A stretch of 64,000 bases of DNA from Bordetella genomosp. 4 (GCF_002261185.1 NZ_NEVQ01000003.1:186001-250000); one strand, 5' to 3'. Shown: positions 46,754 through 56,049, counted from the first letter of the stretch. Notes: generated from the sequence alone by a model not told the origin. Numbers and translations: made by a program.

Positions 46754-46776
46754 CTCCCTTCTCCTGTTCTGAGCTG

Positions 46777-47880
46777 CTATCGGGCGCGCAGGCTGACGCC
46801 GCTGCCGTAGCCGTCCGAGACCGGAACGTGGCCATCCTGGGCGCCAAACCCCGAAAATGGGTCGTCCAGCAAATGTTCGGATTCGGCGATCTCGGCGCCG
46901 CCCTCTATGGACTGCAGACCAGCGGCCAGATGGGCCGCCTGAGCCGATGCCAGACGAGGCCCAAAAATGGCGCCGAGCCGGCATTGAACGCCTGCCGCTT
47001 CGCACAGCCGTGCGGCAGTCAGCGTGTTGCGCAGGCCGCCCATATAAGGCACCTTCAAGTTGTACGAGTGCGCAGCCCCCATGGCGATGAGTTCGACCAA
47101 ACCACGCAGCGAGCCGATGGCTTCATCGGCTTCGATACGCATCACGCCACTTTGCGTGATACGCCGCAGGCCATCGCGGTCTGCGGCGGGCACAGGCTGT
47201 TCCATGAGCGTGACCTGTTGTTCGGACAAGGCACGGCAGACCTCGATTGCGGTGTCGGCGTCGTAAGCCTGATTGGCATCAACAGTGAGGAGCAGATCGG
47301 TCCCTACGGCTGCACGTACGGCACGTACGCGAGAAATGTCGGTGTCAGCTTCGCCATTGAGCTTGAGCTTCAGGCCGCGAAACCCCTGGCTTTGCAATCG
47401 CAGGGCTTCGGTGGCCATGAGCTCGGGCGACTTGATAGGAATCAGTCTGGTAGCGGGAATGCGGTGACGGACCGTACCTCCCAATAGCGCATGCAACGGC
47501 ACCCTCAGACAACGTGCGGCCAGTTCCAATGCGGCGGAAGTGATGCCTGACTGAATGCAAGGCAGGCCATGGCAGGGTTCTGCCAGCACCGCGTGCATCT
47601 GTTGTTGGTCCAGCGGGCGATGTCCTACGACGAGCGGCAATGCCGCTTTGAGCGCGTTCTCCGTGCGGGCCACGTCCGGATTCGCTATCGGCGTGGTAAG
47701 GACATGTCCCCAGCCTTGTTCGCCTGAGCGGGCAGTGAGCGTGACGATCCAACCCTGGATCTGCGGGATGCCGCCTCGGGAGAATCTCCAGGTGGGATCT
47801 TCCTGGCGTTGCAGGTATGGCGTGCAAGTGGCTGATTCAATGATCATCGATTCGCCGGGGGCGTGGTCGGGGGCATTCAT
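46777..47880 (-). CDS. enolase-superfamily (mandelate racemase/muconate lactonizing) enzyme
   Basis: This 367-residue protein keeps the MLE-subgroup catalytic set: KxK in GLKLKLNG, metal ligands in TVDANQAYD, LMEQPVP and RIEADEAIGS, and the second Lys in YNLKVPYMGG. It could be a cycloisomerase, racemase/epimerase or dehydratase. The ATG at 47880 has AGGAG upstream; an in-frame GTG at 47955 is less likely. First gene of the minus-strand arm of the catabolic locus. Confidence 0.82.
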   Translation of the reverse strand: MNAPDHAPGESMIIESATCTPYLQRQEDPTWRFSRGGIPQIQGWIVTLTARSGEQGWGHVLTTPIANPDVARTENALKAALPLVVGHRPLDQQQMHAVLAEPCHGLPCIQSGITSAALELAARCLRVPLHALLGGTVRHRIPATRLIPIKSPELMATEALRLQSQGFRGLKLKLNGEADTDISRVRAVRAAVGTDLLLTVDANQAYDADTAIEVCRALSEQQVTLMEQPVPAADRDGLRRITQSGVMRIEADEAIGSLRGLVELIAMGAAHSYNLKVPYMGGLRNTLTAARLCEAAGVQCRLGAIFGPRLASAQAAHLAAGLQSIEGGAEIAESEHLLDDPFSGFGAQDGHVPVSDGYGSGVSLRAR

Positions 47881-48099
47881 GGTGGCGCTCCTGGGGCCAT
47901 TAGGGTGGCGATAAATTTCGTTTTGTTGTTCTTTTGTAAAGTTGAATTTATCCACTAATTAGTTTCATATGTCAACCAATAGTGATTTTTTCATTGGTCA
48001 TGGATGGTGAAAAAAATCATGATGTTTTTTTTGATTTGTTCTTGTTGTGGATTTGAAAGTAGTTTAAATTGTCAACTAGTTTGGTTTGGCGAAATTTTC
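47881..48099. promoter_or_regulatory. AT-rich divergent promoter/operator region of the catabolic locus
   Basis: The 219-bp gap is strikingly AT-rich. It contains the palindromes ACTAATTAGT (47954-47963) and AACTAGTT (48074-48081), and GTCAACCA (47971) and GTCAACTA (48071) exactly 100 bp apart. These are candidate sites for the MarR protein encoded at 55523. Promoter -10/-35 boxes cannot be assigned with confidence. Confidence 0.45.
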
Positions 48100-49056
48100 A
48101 TGGCTACCCGCATTACGAATTTGTTAGGCATCAAGTACCCCATCGTGCAGGCGGGGATGAGTTGGGCGTCGTCGAATGTCGAACTGCCTGCCGCAGTGTC
48201 CAATGCCGGCGCACTGGGGGTGTTGGCCGCGGGGCCAATGCGCGTAGACGATTTCAGCCGCACTTTGGATGCTCTGGCAGGGGCAACCGATAAACCCTAT
48301 GCCGTCAATATCCCGCTGTATCGACCGCAGGCCGCCGAGTTGCTGGACGCCATGGCTGCGCGTCAGGTGCCCGTAGTCATTGCTTCTCAGGGCGGTCCGA
48401 AAGCGCATTTGCCGCGATTCCGGGAATACGGCGCGGTGTGGATTCAAGTGGTCTCGACGCTTGAACATGCCAAAAAGGCGGCCGATGCCGGCGTCGATGC
48501 CTTGGTCGTCGTAGGCGGCGAGGCCGGCGGGCATCCTCCGGCCAATGAGGTCAGTACGCTCGTCACTGTGCGTCGGGTCCTGCAAGAAGTCTCCGTTCCC
48601 GTGATCGCGGGTGGAGGCGTTGCCGACGGTTGGGGCATCGCAGCGTTGCTTGCATTAGGGGCGGATGCCGTGCAGTTGGGGACGCGGTTTCTACTCACGC
48701 AAGAGGCTGGCGTACACGAACGCTACAAGGCGGCCGTACTGGCAGCCGACGTGCATGACACGGCGCTGATCGGACGCAGAGGCCTGCCCGTCAGAGGAAT
48801 ACGCAACGCCTTTGCGCAAGCGATATTTGACGCCGAACGCGAACAGATGCCTCAAGAGCACTACGACGCGCTATTCAAAAAAGGCACGCTCAAGCAGGCG
48901 GCCCTGGATGGCGATATCGAATGGGGAAAGGTCGAGCTCGGACAGTCGGCCGGCCTCATTTCCAGTATTCGGCCGGCCGCCGAGGTGGTCAAGCAATTGG
49001 TTGACGAGCTCAGGCAGGCCAGTGCCCGGCTGCACGAGATGGATCTGAGAGGCTGA
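48100..49056 (+). CDS. nitronate monooxygenase/FMN-dependent family protein
   Basis: The 318-residue FMN TIM-barrel protein has the N-terminal LLGIKYPIVQAGMSWAS motif, the catalytic-type His in VVGGEAGGHPP, and the phosphate-binding VIAGGGVADGWGIAALLALGADAVQLGTRF region (quoted in part). The family includes nitronate monooxygenases and enoyl reductases such as FabK, so the reaction is uncertain. MATRITNLL at 48100 is the family start. First gene of the plus-strand arm. Confidence 0.8.
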   Translation: MATRITNLLGIKYPIVQAGMSWASSNVELPAAVSNAGALGVLAAGPMRVDDFSRTLDALAGATDKPYAVNIPLYRPQAAELLDAMAARQVPVVIASQGGPKAHLPRFREYGAVWIQVVSTLEHAKKAADAGVDALVVVGGEAGGHPPANEVSTLVTVRRVLQEVSVPVIAGGGVADGWGIAALLALGADAVQLGTRFLLTQEAGVHERYKAAVLAADVHDTALIGRRGLPVRGIRNAFAQAIFDAEREQMPQEHYDALFKKGTLKQAALDGDIEWGKVELGQSAGLISSIRPAAEVVKQLVDELRQASARLHEMDLRG

Positions 49057-49100
49057 CCGCATGTCAGGCCTTTCTTGTTGATAACGAGAGATACCAAACC

Positions 49101-49838
49101 ATGATGGAACACCTGCTCATCGAAGACCGCGGTGCGGTTCGCATTTTGACGATGAATCGTCCGGAAAAACATAACGCCTTGAATACGGCATTGACGCAGA
49201 CGCTGCTGGACAGCCTGCGCGCGGCAGATAGCAACCCCGCCGTCAACGCGGTGGTGCTGACTGGTGCAGGGAAATCGTTCTGCGCCGGCGCCGACACGAC
49301 CGAGTTTTCGGCACTGACACCAGAAGACCCTCAGGCCGTGACCGCGCGAGCGGATTTGACTACGGCATTGCATCTCGTTTTCTCGCAGATGAACAAACCC
49401 GTCATTTCGGCGGTGCGCGGCAATGCATTGGGTGGCGGCGCAGGCCTCGCCATTGCCTGCGATCTTTCGGTTATGTCCGAGACTGTGCGATTCGGTTATC
49501 CAGAACTGAAGCACGGCATCGTGGCTGCCGTAGTGATGGCGAATCTGGTCCGGCAGGTTGGGCGTAAACAGGCTTTCGAACTGGTGGCTTTAGCCGAGCC
49601 GCTGGATGGCCATGCTGCCAAAGCGATGGGACTATGCAATCGTGTTGTGCCTGATGCACAGGTGCTCGATGTGGCTTTGGCGTTGGCCAGCACGGTCGCC
49701 GGCTGGAGTCCGGTCGCCATGGCAACGACCAAGCGGAGCTTTCATCGGGTTGCCGATCTGGCTCTGGCTCCCGCGTTAGAGGTCGGGCGCGACGCCAATG
49801 TGATGATGCGGGGCTTTCGCAAGGCCAAAGGAGCGTGA
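49101..49838 (+). CDS. enoyl-CoA hydratase/isomerase family protein (one catalytic Glu missing)
   Basis: This 245-residue crotonase-fold protein has the oxyanion-hole motifs (AGKSFCAGADTTEF; VRGNALGGGAGLAIACD). The first catalytic Glu of hydratases (GGGCELA) is Gly here, while the second (FGYPELKHG) is kept. It may be an isomerase, a hydrolase or act on an unusual acyl-CoA. ATG at 49101 with a second ATG next to it. Confidence 0.8.
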   Translation: MMEHLLIEDRGAVRILTMNRPEKHNALNTALTQTLLDSLRAADSNPAVNAVVLTGAGKSFCAGADTTEFSALTPEDPQAVTARADLTTALHLVFSQMNKPVISAVRGNALGGGAGLAIACDLSVMSETVRFGYPELKHGIVAAVVMANLVRQVGRKQAFELVALAEPLDGHAAKAMGLCNRVVPDAQVLDVALALASTVAGWSPVAMATTKRSFHRVADLALAPALEVGRDANVMMRGFRKAKGA

Positions 49839-49839
49839 A

Positions 49840-51036
49840 ATGAGGCCGCTCGAAGGAATCACCATTCTGGATCTATCGCGCGTACTGGCATGTCCATTCG
49901 CGTCGATGATACTCGCGGAATTGGGTGCTGAGGTCATCAAGGTCGAGCAGCCAAAGACTGGAGACGAAACTCGGTCGTTCGAGCCCATGGTGCAGGGCGA
50001 TGCGGCAGCGGTGTCGGCCTACTATCTCGCTTTTAATCGCAGCAAGCGTTCTATCACCGTCAATCTGCGATCGCCTCAGGGGCAGGACATCGTGCGTCAG
50101 CTCGCGGCGCAAGCGGACGTAGTGCTGGAGAACTTCCCCGTTGGAACCTTGGGCAAGTATGGCCTGGACTATGCGGCGCTGCGTGCAGTCAACGAACGAC
50201 TGGTCTATGTCAGTTGCACAGGCTTTGGCATGACGGGGCCCTATGCCAATCGCAAAGGCTACGACACGGTATTTCAAGCAATGGCAGGCATCATGAGCCT
50301 GACAGGCGAGCGCGGTGGCGGTCCGGTCAAGCCCGGCTTGCCTGTGGCGGATTTGAGCTCCGGACTCTGGGTGACGATTGCTGTGCTGGCCGGGCTGACA
50401 GGACGCGACAAGACGGGCAAAGGCAGTCATGTAGATTTTTCGATGTTCGATGGCCAAGTGGGCTTGTTGTCGCTCGCTGCCGCACGCTGGTTCGCCCTCG
50501 GAGAGGTCCCTGAGCGTCTCGGCACGGAACATCCAGGGCGCATCCCGTCTGCGGCATTTGTTTGCGGCGATGGAAAATGGGTGCAGATCACCGGCAGCGA
50601 TCAACATTGGGCGCCCTTGTGCAATTTGCTGGGACTGGAAGACTGGGCCAGCGATGCCGAGCTCGCAAAAAATGCCGGCCGCCTGGCGCGCCGCGAAGAG
50701 GTGATGGCAGGCTTGCAAGCGGCGATCAGTCGGCTGGATCGGGATGAGTTATGCCGCCGTTGCGACGCAGTAGGTGTGCCGGCTGGCCCTATTTTGCAGG
50801 TCGACGAAGTGCTCAGCAACGAACATGTCGCTGCGCGCGGCATGGTGGTGGAGTATCCGCATCCGCAAATCGGCCGTTTTCATGGCCTGAAAATCCCGTT
50901 CCGCTTTGACGGGTTCGATGATCCCAGCGTCACGCGCCCGCCCATGCTGGGCGAACACACGCACGATATCCTGCACGAAAAGCTGTCGCTCAGCGATGCG
51001 GAGATTCAACGCTTGCACGCCGAGGGGGCGATCTGA
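49840..51036 (+). CDS. CaiB/BaiF (family III) CoA-transferase
   Basis: The 398-residue enzyme moves CoA between carboxylic acids. Family features: LEGITILDLSRVLACPFASM at the start (quoted in part), RSKRSITVNL, GFGMTGPYANRKGYD and the catalytic Asp in PVADLSSGLW. Starts 1 bp after the previous stop with AAAGGAG upstream. It could activate the acid brought in by the Bug-linked uptake system. Confidence 0.9.
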   Translation: MRPLEGITILDLSRVLACPFASMILAELGAEVIKVEQPKTGDETRSFEPMVQGDAAAVSAYYLAFNRSKRSITVNLRSPQGQDIVRQLAAQADVVLENFPVGTLGKYGLDYAALRAVNERLVYVSCTGFGMTGPYANRKGYDTVFQAMAGIMSLTGERGGGPVKPGLPVADLSSGLWVTIAVLAGLTGRDKTGKGSHVDFSMFDGQVGLLSLAAARWFALGEVPERLGTEHPGRIPSAAFVCGDGKWVQITGSDQHWAPLCNLLGLEDWASDAELAKNAGRLARREEVMAGLQAAISRLDRDELCRRCDAVGVPAGPILQVDEVLSNEHVAARGMVVEYPHPQIGRFHGLKIPFRFDGFDDPSVTRPPMLGEHTHDILHEKLSLSDAEIQRLHAEGAI

Positions 51037-51063
51037 GCTTTTCCGGAGATGAAGGAGACAATC

Positions 51064-52047
51064 ATGAGAAAAACTATTCGCTTGTTGAGAAATGCATTAT
51101 TGCTGTTGTCCGCGGGTATGGTGACGTCGGCCGCCGTGGCGCAAGATAATTACCCATCCCGGCCTATTACCCTGGTCAATCCGTATGCGGTAGGCGGTCC
51201 GGCAGATTTGCTGGGCCGCGCACTGGCGAAGGAATTGGGCGATGTCCTCGGTCAATCCATCATCGTTGAAAACAAAGCCGGCGGCGGGGCTTCGATTGGC
51301 GCCGCCTATGTCGCCAAGGCCGCACCCGATGGCTACACCTTGCTGTTGGGGACAGCCGCCGCCCACACGGTGACGCCGCTGGCCACTCATGTGCCTTATG
51401 ACGGTGTCGCGGATTTCGAGTTCATCGGCATGGTGGCCAATGTGCCGAATGTGCTGACGGTGCATCCGTCGGTGTCTGCTAAAACCGTGCAGGAATTCAT
51501 TGCCCTGGCCAAGGCCGAACCAGGGAAGATCAGTTATGGTTCGGCGGGGATGGGCAGTTCACCGCACATAGGCGGTGAAATGTTCAAGAAGGCCGCTGGC
51601 GTCGATCTGATGCACGTGCCCTACAAGGGTGCTGCGCCGGCCGCCAATGATATGGTGGCTGGCGTCGTGCAAGCCGGGTTCCTGAATGTCTCTGCCGTAT
51701 TGCCATTGATCAAATCCGGCCGTTTGCGTGCATTGGCGTATGGCGGTAGCAAGCGCCTGGCGGATTTGCCCGATGTGCCGATTTTTGCGCAGGCCGGGCT
51801 GCCTGATCTGGAAATGGGCAGCTGGTATTCGCTGGCAGTGCCTGCCAAGACGCCGGCAGCGGTGGTGGACAAGCTCGCAGCCGCCCTGCAGACGGTACAG
51901 GCCAAGCCCGAGTTTCAAAAGACGCTGGCCGTCCAGAATGCCGAAACCATGCCTCAGCTAAAGGCGCAGGCAACCGAATACATCCGCGCGGATGGGCAAC
52001 GGCTGGCCGAGCTCGTGCGTGCCACAGGCATGAAATTGCAGAACTGA
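51064..52047 (+). CDS. Bug-family (TctC) periplasmic substrate-binding protein
   Basis: The 327-residue protein has a signal peptide (about 1-25, AAVAQDNYPSRP) and the Bug motifs ITLVNPYAVGGPAD, VENKAGGGASIGAAYV and MHVPYKGAAPA. Starts at 51064 with AAGGAGA upstream. It sits between the CoA-transferase and hydratase genes, so its ligand is probably the substrate or product of this pathway. No membrane subunits are linked. Confidence 0.9.
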   Translation: MRKTIRLLRNALLLLSAGMVTSAAVAQDNYPSRPITLVNPYAVGGPADLLGRALAKELGDVLGQSIIVENKAGGGASIGAAYVAKAAPDGYTLLLGTAAAHTVTPLATHVPYDGVADFEFIGMVANVPNVLTVHPSVSAKTVQEFIALAKAEPGKISYGSAGMGSSPHIGGEMFKKAAGVDLMHVPYKGAAPAANDMVAGVVQAGFLNVSAVLPLIKSGRLRALAYGGSKRLADLPDVPIFAQAGLPDLEMGSWYSLAVPAKTPAAVVDKLAAALQTVQAKPEFQKTLAVQNAETMPQLKAQATEYIRADGQRLAELVRATGMKLQN

Positions 52048-52067
52048 GATCCAAGGTGGCTTTGACT

Positions 52068-52829
52068 ATGCAGACTTATCCGGAATTCACCACATTACGT
52101 TTGGCAGTTACCGAAGGCGTAGCCACGCTGTGGCTGGCGCGCCCAGATAGCCGCAACGCTTTGAATGTCGCGATGTGCCAGGAGTTGACGGCCGCGTGCG
52201 AAGCGCTCGAAAACGACGACGAGGTGCGGGTCGTCGTCATCCGTGGCGAAGGCGTCGCATTCTGCGCCGGAGCCGATCTCAAGGAACGCCAGGGCATGAG
52301 TCCTGCCGAGATGGTGGCGCGGCGCGTCAATGGCTTTACCGCCTATGCTGCGATCGAGGCAGTGTCCAAACCCGTCATCGCGGCGGTGCATGGCCCGGCG
52401 TTCGGGTCGGGTTGCGAGATTGCGGCAGCGTGTGATTTTGTGCTGGCCAGCCCTGCCGCCGTTTTCAAGTATCCCGAAGTGGGCTGGGGAACGGTGGGTG
52501 CGACGCAGCGTTTGCCGCGCATTGTGGGACGGCGCATGGCAAAGGAACTCTTGTTCACTGGCCGGCTCGTCGACGCCAGCGAGGCGGCACAACTGGGTCT
52601 GGTCAATCATGTGTTTGATGCAGAGACATTTGATATGCGGGTGACGGAGATGGCCACGCAGATTGCCGCCGCAAATCCGTTGACGGTAAAGCTGACCAAA
52701 CGCAGCATCGATAACGGTCTGGAGACTACGCGCGAGGGAGCGATGGCGATCGAGCTGTTGGCGATTCAGGAAAATCTGCGCCATAGCGATTGGAAAAAAG
52801 CCATCGAAAATTTTGGCAAGAAAGGTTGA
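52068..52829 (+). CDS. enoyl-CoA hydratase
   Basis: The 253-residue crotonase-fold enzyme keeps both catalytic Glu residues (GSGCEIAAACDF and KYPEVGWGT), unlike the copy at 49101, so hydration of an enoyl-CoA is likely. The ATG at 52068 has AAGGTGG 8 bases upstream; a GTG at 52056 is the alternative. Confidence 0.88.
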   Translation: MQTYPEFTTLRLAVTEGVATLWLARPDSRNALNVAMCQELTAACEALENDDEVRVVVIRGEGVAFCAGADLKERQGMSPAEMVARRVNGFTAYAAIEAVSKPVIAAVHGPAFGSGCEIAAACDFVLASPAAVFKYPEVGWGTVGATQRLPRIVGRRMAKELLFTGRLVDASEAAQLGLVNHVFDAETFDMRVTEMATQIAAANPLTVKLTKRSIDNGLETTREGAMAIELLAIQENLRHSDWKKAIENFGKKG

Positions 52830-52834
52830 AGACG

Positions 52835-54496
52835 ATGCGATTGCTGGATGAGGCAGGGATTCCTGTACCCACTACGCTGCCGCAGGTGCTGCGAGAGACG
52901 GTGACCAGCCGGGGCGATCATGAGGCTTATGTGGGACCGGGCGAGCGTCATGCCTGGTCGGCCCTTGCGGCCGACAGCCGCCGTATCGCAAAGTCGCTGT
53001 ACGCTGCCGGGATTAAAAAAGGCGATCATGTCGGGCTGATGCTGGGCAACTCCGGCGGCTGGATCGCGGCGTTTTTTGCTTGCGCCTCCATTGGGGCAGT
53101 GACTGTTCCCGTCAATACGCGCTTCAAGGCCGAAGAACTCTTGTTTTGCCTGCAGCAATCGAACGTCAAGCTGCTGATCTATGCAGACAGTTTCTTGGGG
53201 ATCGATTTCACAGGGTTGCTGCGCCAGGTCGAGCCCGCGATCGACGGGCAGTTGCCGGGCACGGTGCTGCCTGCGCTGGCTTATGTGGTCACCGTAGGTG
53301 ATGCGGGCGTTCCTGCTGGCACTGTGTCTTACGACGCGTTCTTATCGGCAGGCGGGAAAATTTCCGACGAGGAAATCGAACTGGTGATGGCTCGCGTTGT
53401 GCCCGACGATGTGCTGCTGATTCAGTACACCTCCGGTACGACGTCATTTCCCAAAGGCGTCATGTTGACCCATGCGAACATGCTCGGCGATGCAGCGAGC
53501 GTTGCCAGGCGCATGGGCGTATGCGCGGATGACCGCTATTTCAGCATTCGTCCTTTTTTCCATGTGGCCGGCAGTACTTTGTCTGTGCTTGTATCGCTGG
53601 TGTCGGGGTGTTGTCTGCTAAGCATGCCAAAGTTCGACGTAGCCGAGGCTTTGCGCGTGCTGGAGACAGAGCGTTGTACGTTGACATCGGGCAATGACAC
53701 GATTTTCTTGATGCTGATGGGCCACGAAGATTTCGATCCGGCTCGCTTGCATCTGACCGGCGGGTGGGCCGCCGCGGGCCCAGAGGTCATGCAGAAAATC
53801 CGCGATGTGATGAACGTGCCGTTCGTCTGCAATGCCTATGGTCAGTCCGAGGCCTCGCCTAACGTGCTCATCAGCGACAAAGCCGACGATTTCGCATTGC
53901 GGCGCGATGGCTTCATGTGGCCTCACCCGGGTGTCGATGTACGCATTGCAGATGCAGAAACGGGTGCAGTGTTGGCGCCCGGTACCGGCCAAGGAGAAAT
54001 CCAGGTTCGCGGCTGGAACGTGATGCGGGGCTACTACAACATGCCCTATGCGACTGCCAAGGCATTTACTGCCGATGGCTGGCTGCGTACCGGCGATTTG
54101 GGAGAGCAGCGCGCCGATGGGCGAATGCGCATGGTGGGCCGTCTGAAGGACATGTACCGTGTCGGCGGGGAAAATGTCGCACCGGCAGAAGTCGAGGAGG
54201 TTCTACATGCGCATCCTGCTGTCAGGCAGGCTCAGGTGATCGGTGTGCCGGATGCCAGACTTGGTGAGGTGACGGGCGCATTCATTTTGCTCAAGCCGGG
54301 GCAGCAGGCAACCAACGATGAATTGGTGGCATGGTGCAAGGCACGATGCGCAAATTTCAAGGTGCCTAGATATATTGCCCAGGTTGATACGTTTGAGCAT
54401 ATTGGCATGACGGGCAGCAGCAAGGTTCAGAAAAACAAGCTGCGCGAGCATGCCATCAAACTGTGGGATATTCGTTCGGATACGGTGGCGTCATGA
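52835..54496 (+). CDS. acyl-CoA synthetase (AMP-forming)
   Basis: The 553-residue adenylating ligase has the P-loop-like YTSGTTSFPKGVMLTHANM, the GWLRTGDLGE motif, the hinge GRLKDMYRVGGENV and the C-terminal Lys in TGSSKVQKNK. It would activate a carboxylic acid to its CoA ester. It starts 5 bp after the hydratase stop and overlaps the lyase-like gene with ATGA. Confidence 0.9.
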   Translation: MRLLDEAGIPVPTTLPQVLRETVTSRGDHEAYVGPGERHAWSALAADSRRIAKSLYAAGIKKGDHVGLMLGNSGGWIAAFFACASIGAVTVPVNTRFKAEELLFCLQQSNVKLLIYADSFLGIDFTGLLRQVEPAIDGQLPGTVLPALAYVVTVGDAGVPAGTVSYDAFLSAGGKISDEEIELVMARVVPDDVLLIQYTSGTTSFPKGVMLTHANMLGDAASVARRMGVCADDRYFSIRPFFHVAGSTLSVLVSLVSGCCLLSMPKFDVAEALRVLETERCTLTSGNDTIFLMLMGHEDFDPARLHLTGGWAAAGPEVMQKIRDVMNVPFVCNAYGQSEASPNVLISDKADDFALRRDGFMWPHPGVDVRIADAETGAVLAPGTGQGEIQVRGWNVMRGYYNMPYATAKAFTADGWLRTGDLGEQRADGRMRMVGRLKDMYRVGGENVAPAEVEEVLHAHPAVRQAQVIGVPDARLGEVTGAFILLKPGQQATNDELVAWCKARCANFKVPRYIAQVDTFEHIGMTGSSKVQKNKLREHAIKLWDIRSDTVAS

Positions 54497-55467
54497 CGAT
54501 GGATGCGTTTACGCTTGAAGACGACGGGCGCGATGTGGTGCTGTGCGAATGCTTTGCCCGTGACGGGCTGCAGCATGAACCGAATCACTTGGCAACCTCG
54601 ACCAAGGTGGATTTGGTCGCTCGCTTTGCCGAACTGGGATTCGCCCGCGTCGAGGCGACGTCTTATTCCAATCCCAAGGTGATTCCGCAGTTTGCCGATG
54701 CGTCGGCCATGCTGCAGGCATTGCCGCGCAAACGCGGGGTCTTTTATAAAGCCACCTGCGCCAATATGCGAGCGGTTGAGCGTGCATTGGCCGACGCCGA
54801 GGCAGGTTTCGGTGCGAACGAGATCAGCTTGCTGGTATCTGCCACCGATACGCACTCGCAAAAAAACCTGGCGCGCAGCCGGGCTGACCAATGGAATAAC
54901 GTTGCCGAGATGGCGGCAGCCGCCGCAGACCGTTTCCGTTTGATCGGCACGATCTCCATGGCTTTTGGCTGCCCATTCGAAGGGCGTGTCGATCCAGAGA
55001 GTGTGTTGGCCGATGTGGGGCGATTTCGAGACGCGGGCGTACGCTATATCGCGCTGGGCGATACCACGGGCACGGCCACACCGCGGACCACGGCAGACCT
55101 GTTTCGCCGCATGCGCAATGCTTATCCGGATGTGCATCCTATCGCGCATTTTCACGATACGCGCGGCACCGGCCTGGTCAATTATGTGGCGGCCCTGGAT
55201 CAGGGTGTACGCCATTTTGACTGTGCCATTGGCGGTGTGGGCGGTCATCCGGTCAAGGTGAAATATGGCGGCGGACACACCGGTAATGTCGTTAGCGAAG
55301 ACCTGATCGATCTTTTCGAAAACATGGGGGTGAAAACCGGTGTGAACATGGATGCCTTGCTGGAGACGGTGGAGGCTTGCGAAGCCGCGCTGGGAAGAGA
55401 GCTGCAAGGGCGTGTGGCACGCAGTGGGCTCAATCCGCTGCGCAATGCGTTGAACCACCGGGATTGA
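54493..55467 (+). CDS. HMG-CoA-lyase-like protein lacking the catalytic Cys
   Basis: The 324-residue TIM-barrel protein keeps ARDGLQHEPN (Arg-Asp pair), metal-binding HFHDTRG, and TGNVVSED (Asn ligand). The G-loop that in HMG-CoA lyases reads GGCPYA is GGHPVKVKYGGG here, with His in place of Cys and a small insertion. A different acyl-CoA or aldol substrate is therefore likely. The start at 54493 overlaps the ligase stop. Confidence 0.8.
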   Translation: MTMDAFTLEDDGRDVVLCECFARDGLQHEPNHLATSTKVDLVARFAELGFARVEATSYSNPKVIPQFADASAMLQALPRKRGVFYKATCANMRAVERALADAEAGFGANEISLLVSATDTHSQKNLARSRADQWNNVAEMAAAAADRFRLIGTISMAFGCPFEGRVDPESVLADVGRFRDAGVRYIALGDTTGTATPRTTADLFRRMRNAYPDVHPIAHFHDTRGTGLVNYVAALDQGVRHFDCAIGGVGGHPVKVKYGGGHTGNVVSEDLIDLFENMGVKTGVNMDALLETVEACEAALGRELQGRVARSGLNPLRNALNHRD

Positions 55468-55522
55468 TTGCGGCGGTCGGTGCTTCTTTCACTGTTGACC
55501 GGGATTTTTTATACTTGCGCCC

Positions 55523-56044
55523 ATGCCTAATACCGACCTCCCCTCGCCCGAATCCGCGCCCACTGCCGCGAGTCACTTCAAGGAACTGGTCTCGTTTCGC
55601 CTGAATATGCTGGCCAACCACTGGAGCCGCCTGGCAGCCGAGTCGAACCAGCGTGATTTTGATCTCGATCCGCGAGAGTGGCGGATCCTGGGCATGCTGG
55701 GGGCTTACGCACCGATGTCGCTGCAGGGGCTGGCCAGAGAGGTCAATATCGACAAAAGCCTGGCGAGCCGGGCGGTGTCATTAATGATCGAGCGGGGGTT
55801 GCTGCGGCGTGGTTCGGATGAGAACGATGGCCGTGGTGTACAGCTAAGCCTGACGACGAAAGGCAAGAATCTGTATCGCAAGGTCTTTCCCAAGGCGGTG
55901 GAGCGCAATGAGGCTCTGTTGTCGGTATTGAGTCCGGAAGAGCGAGAGGTCTTTGAGCGTGCTCTGACTCGGCTCACGGAGCATGCGCAACAGACTTTGG
56001 CGTTGGATCGTGTCAAAACGTCCAGGCGTAAGAAGGAAGCTTGA
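55523..56044 (+). CDS. MarR-family transcriptional regulator
   Basis: The 173-residue protein has the winged-helix MarR core at about 20-150 (LDPREWRILGMLGAY, VNIDKSLASRAVSLMIERG, DENDGRGVQLSLTTKGK). It is 55 bp after the lyase-like gene and probably regulates this locus, perhaps through CoA-ester or carboxylate ligands. A remnant of the repeat element's leader follows at once. Confidence 0.9.
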   Translation: MPNTDLPSPESAPTAASHFKELVSFRLNMLANHWSRLAAESNQRDFDLDPREWRILGMLGAYAPMSLQGLAREVNIDKSLASRAVSLMIERGLLRRGSDENDGRGVQLSLTTKGKNLYRKVFPKAVERNEALLSVLSPEEREVFERALTRLTEHAQQTLALDRVKTSRRKKEA

Positions 56045-56049
56045 ATCTT

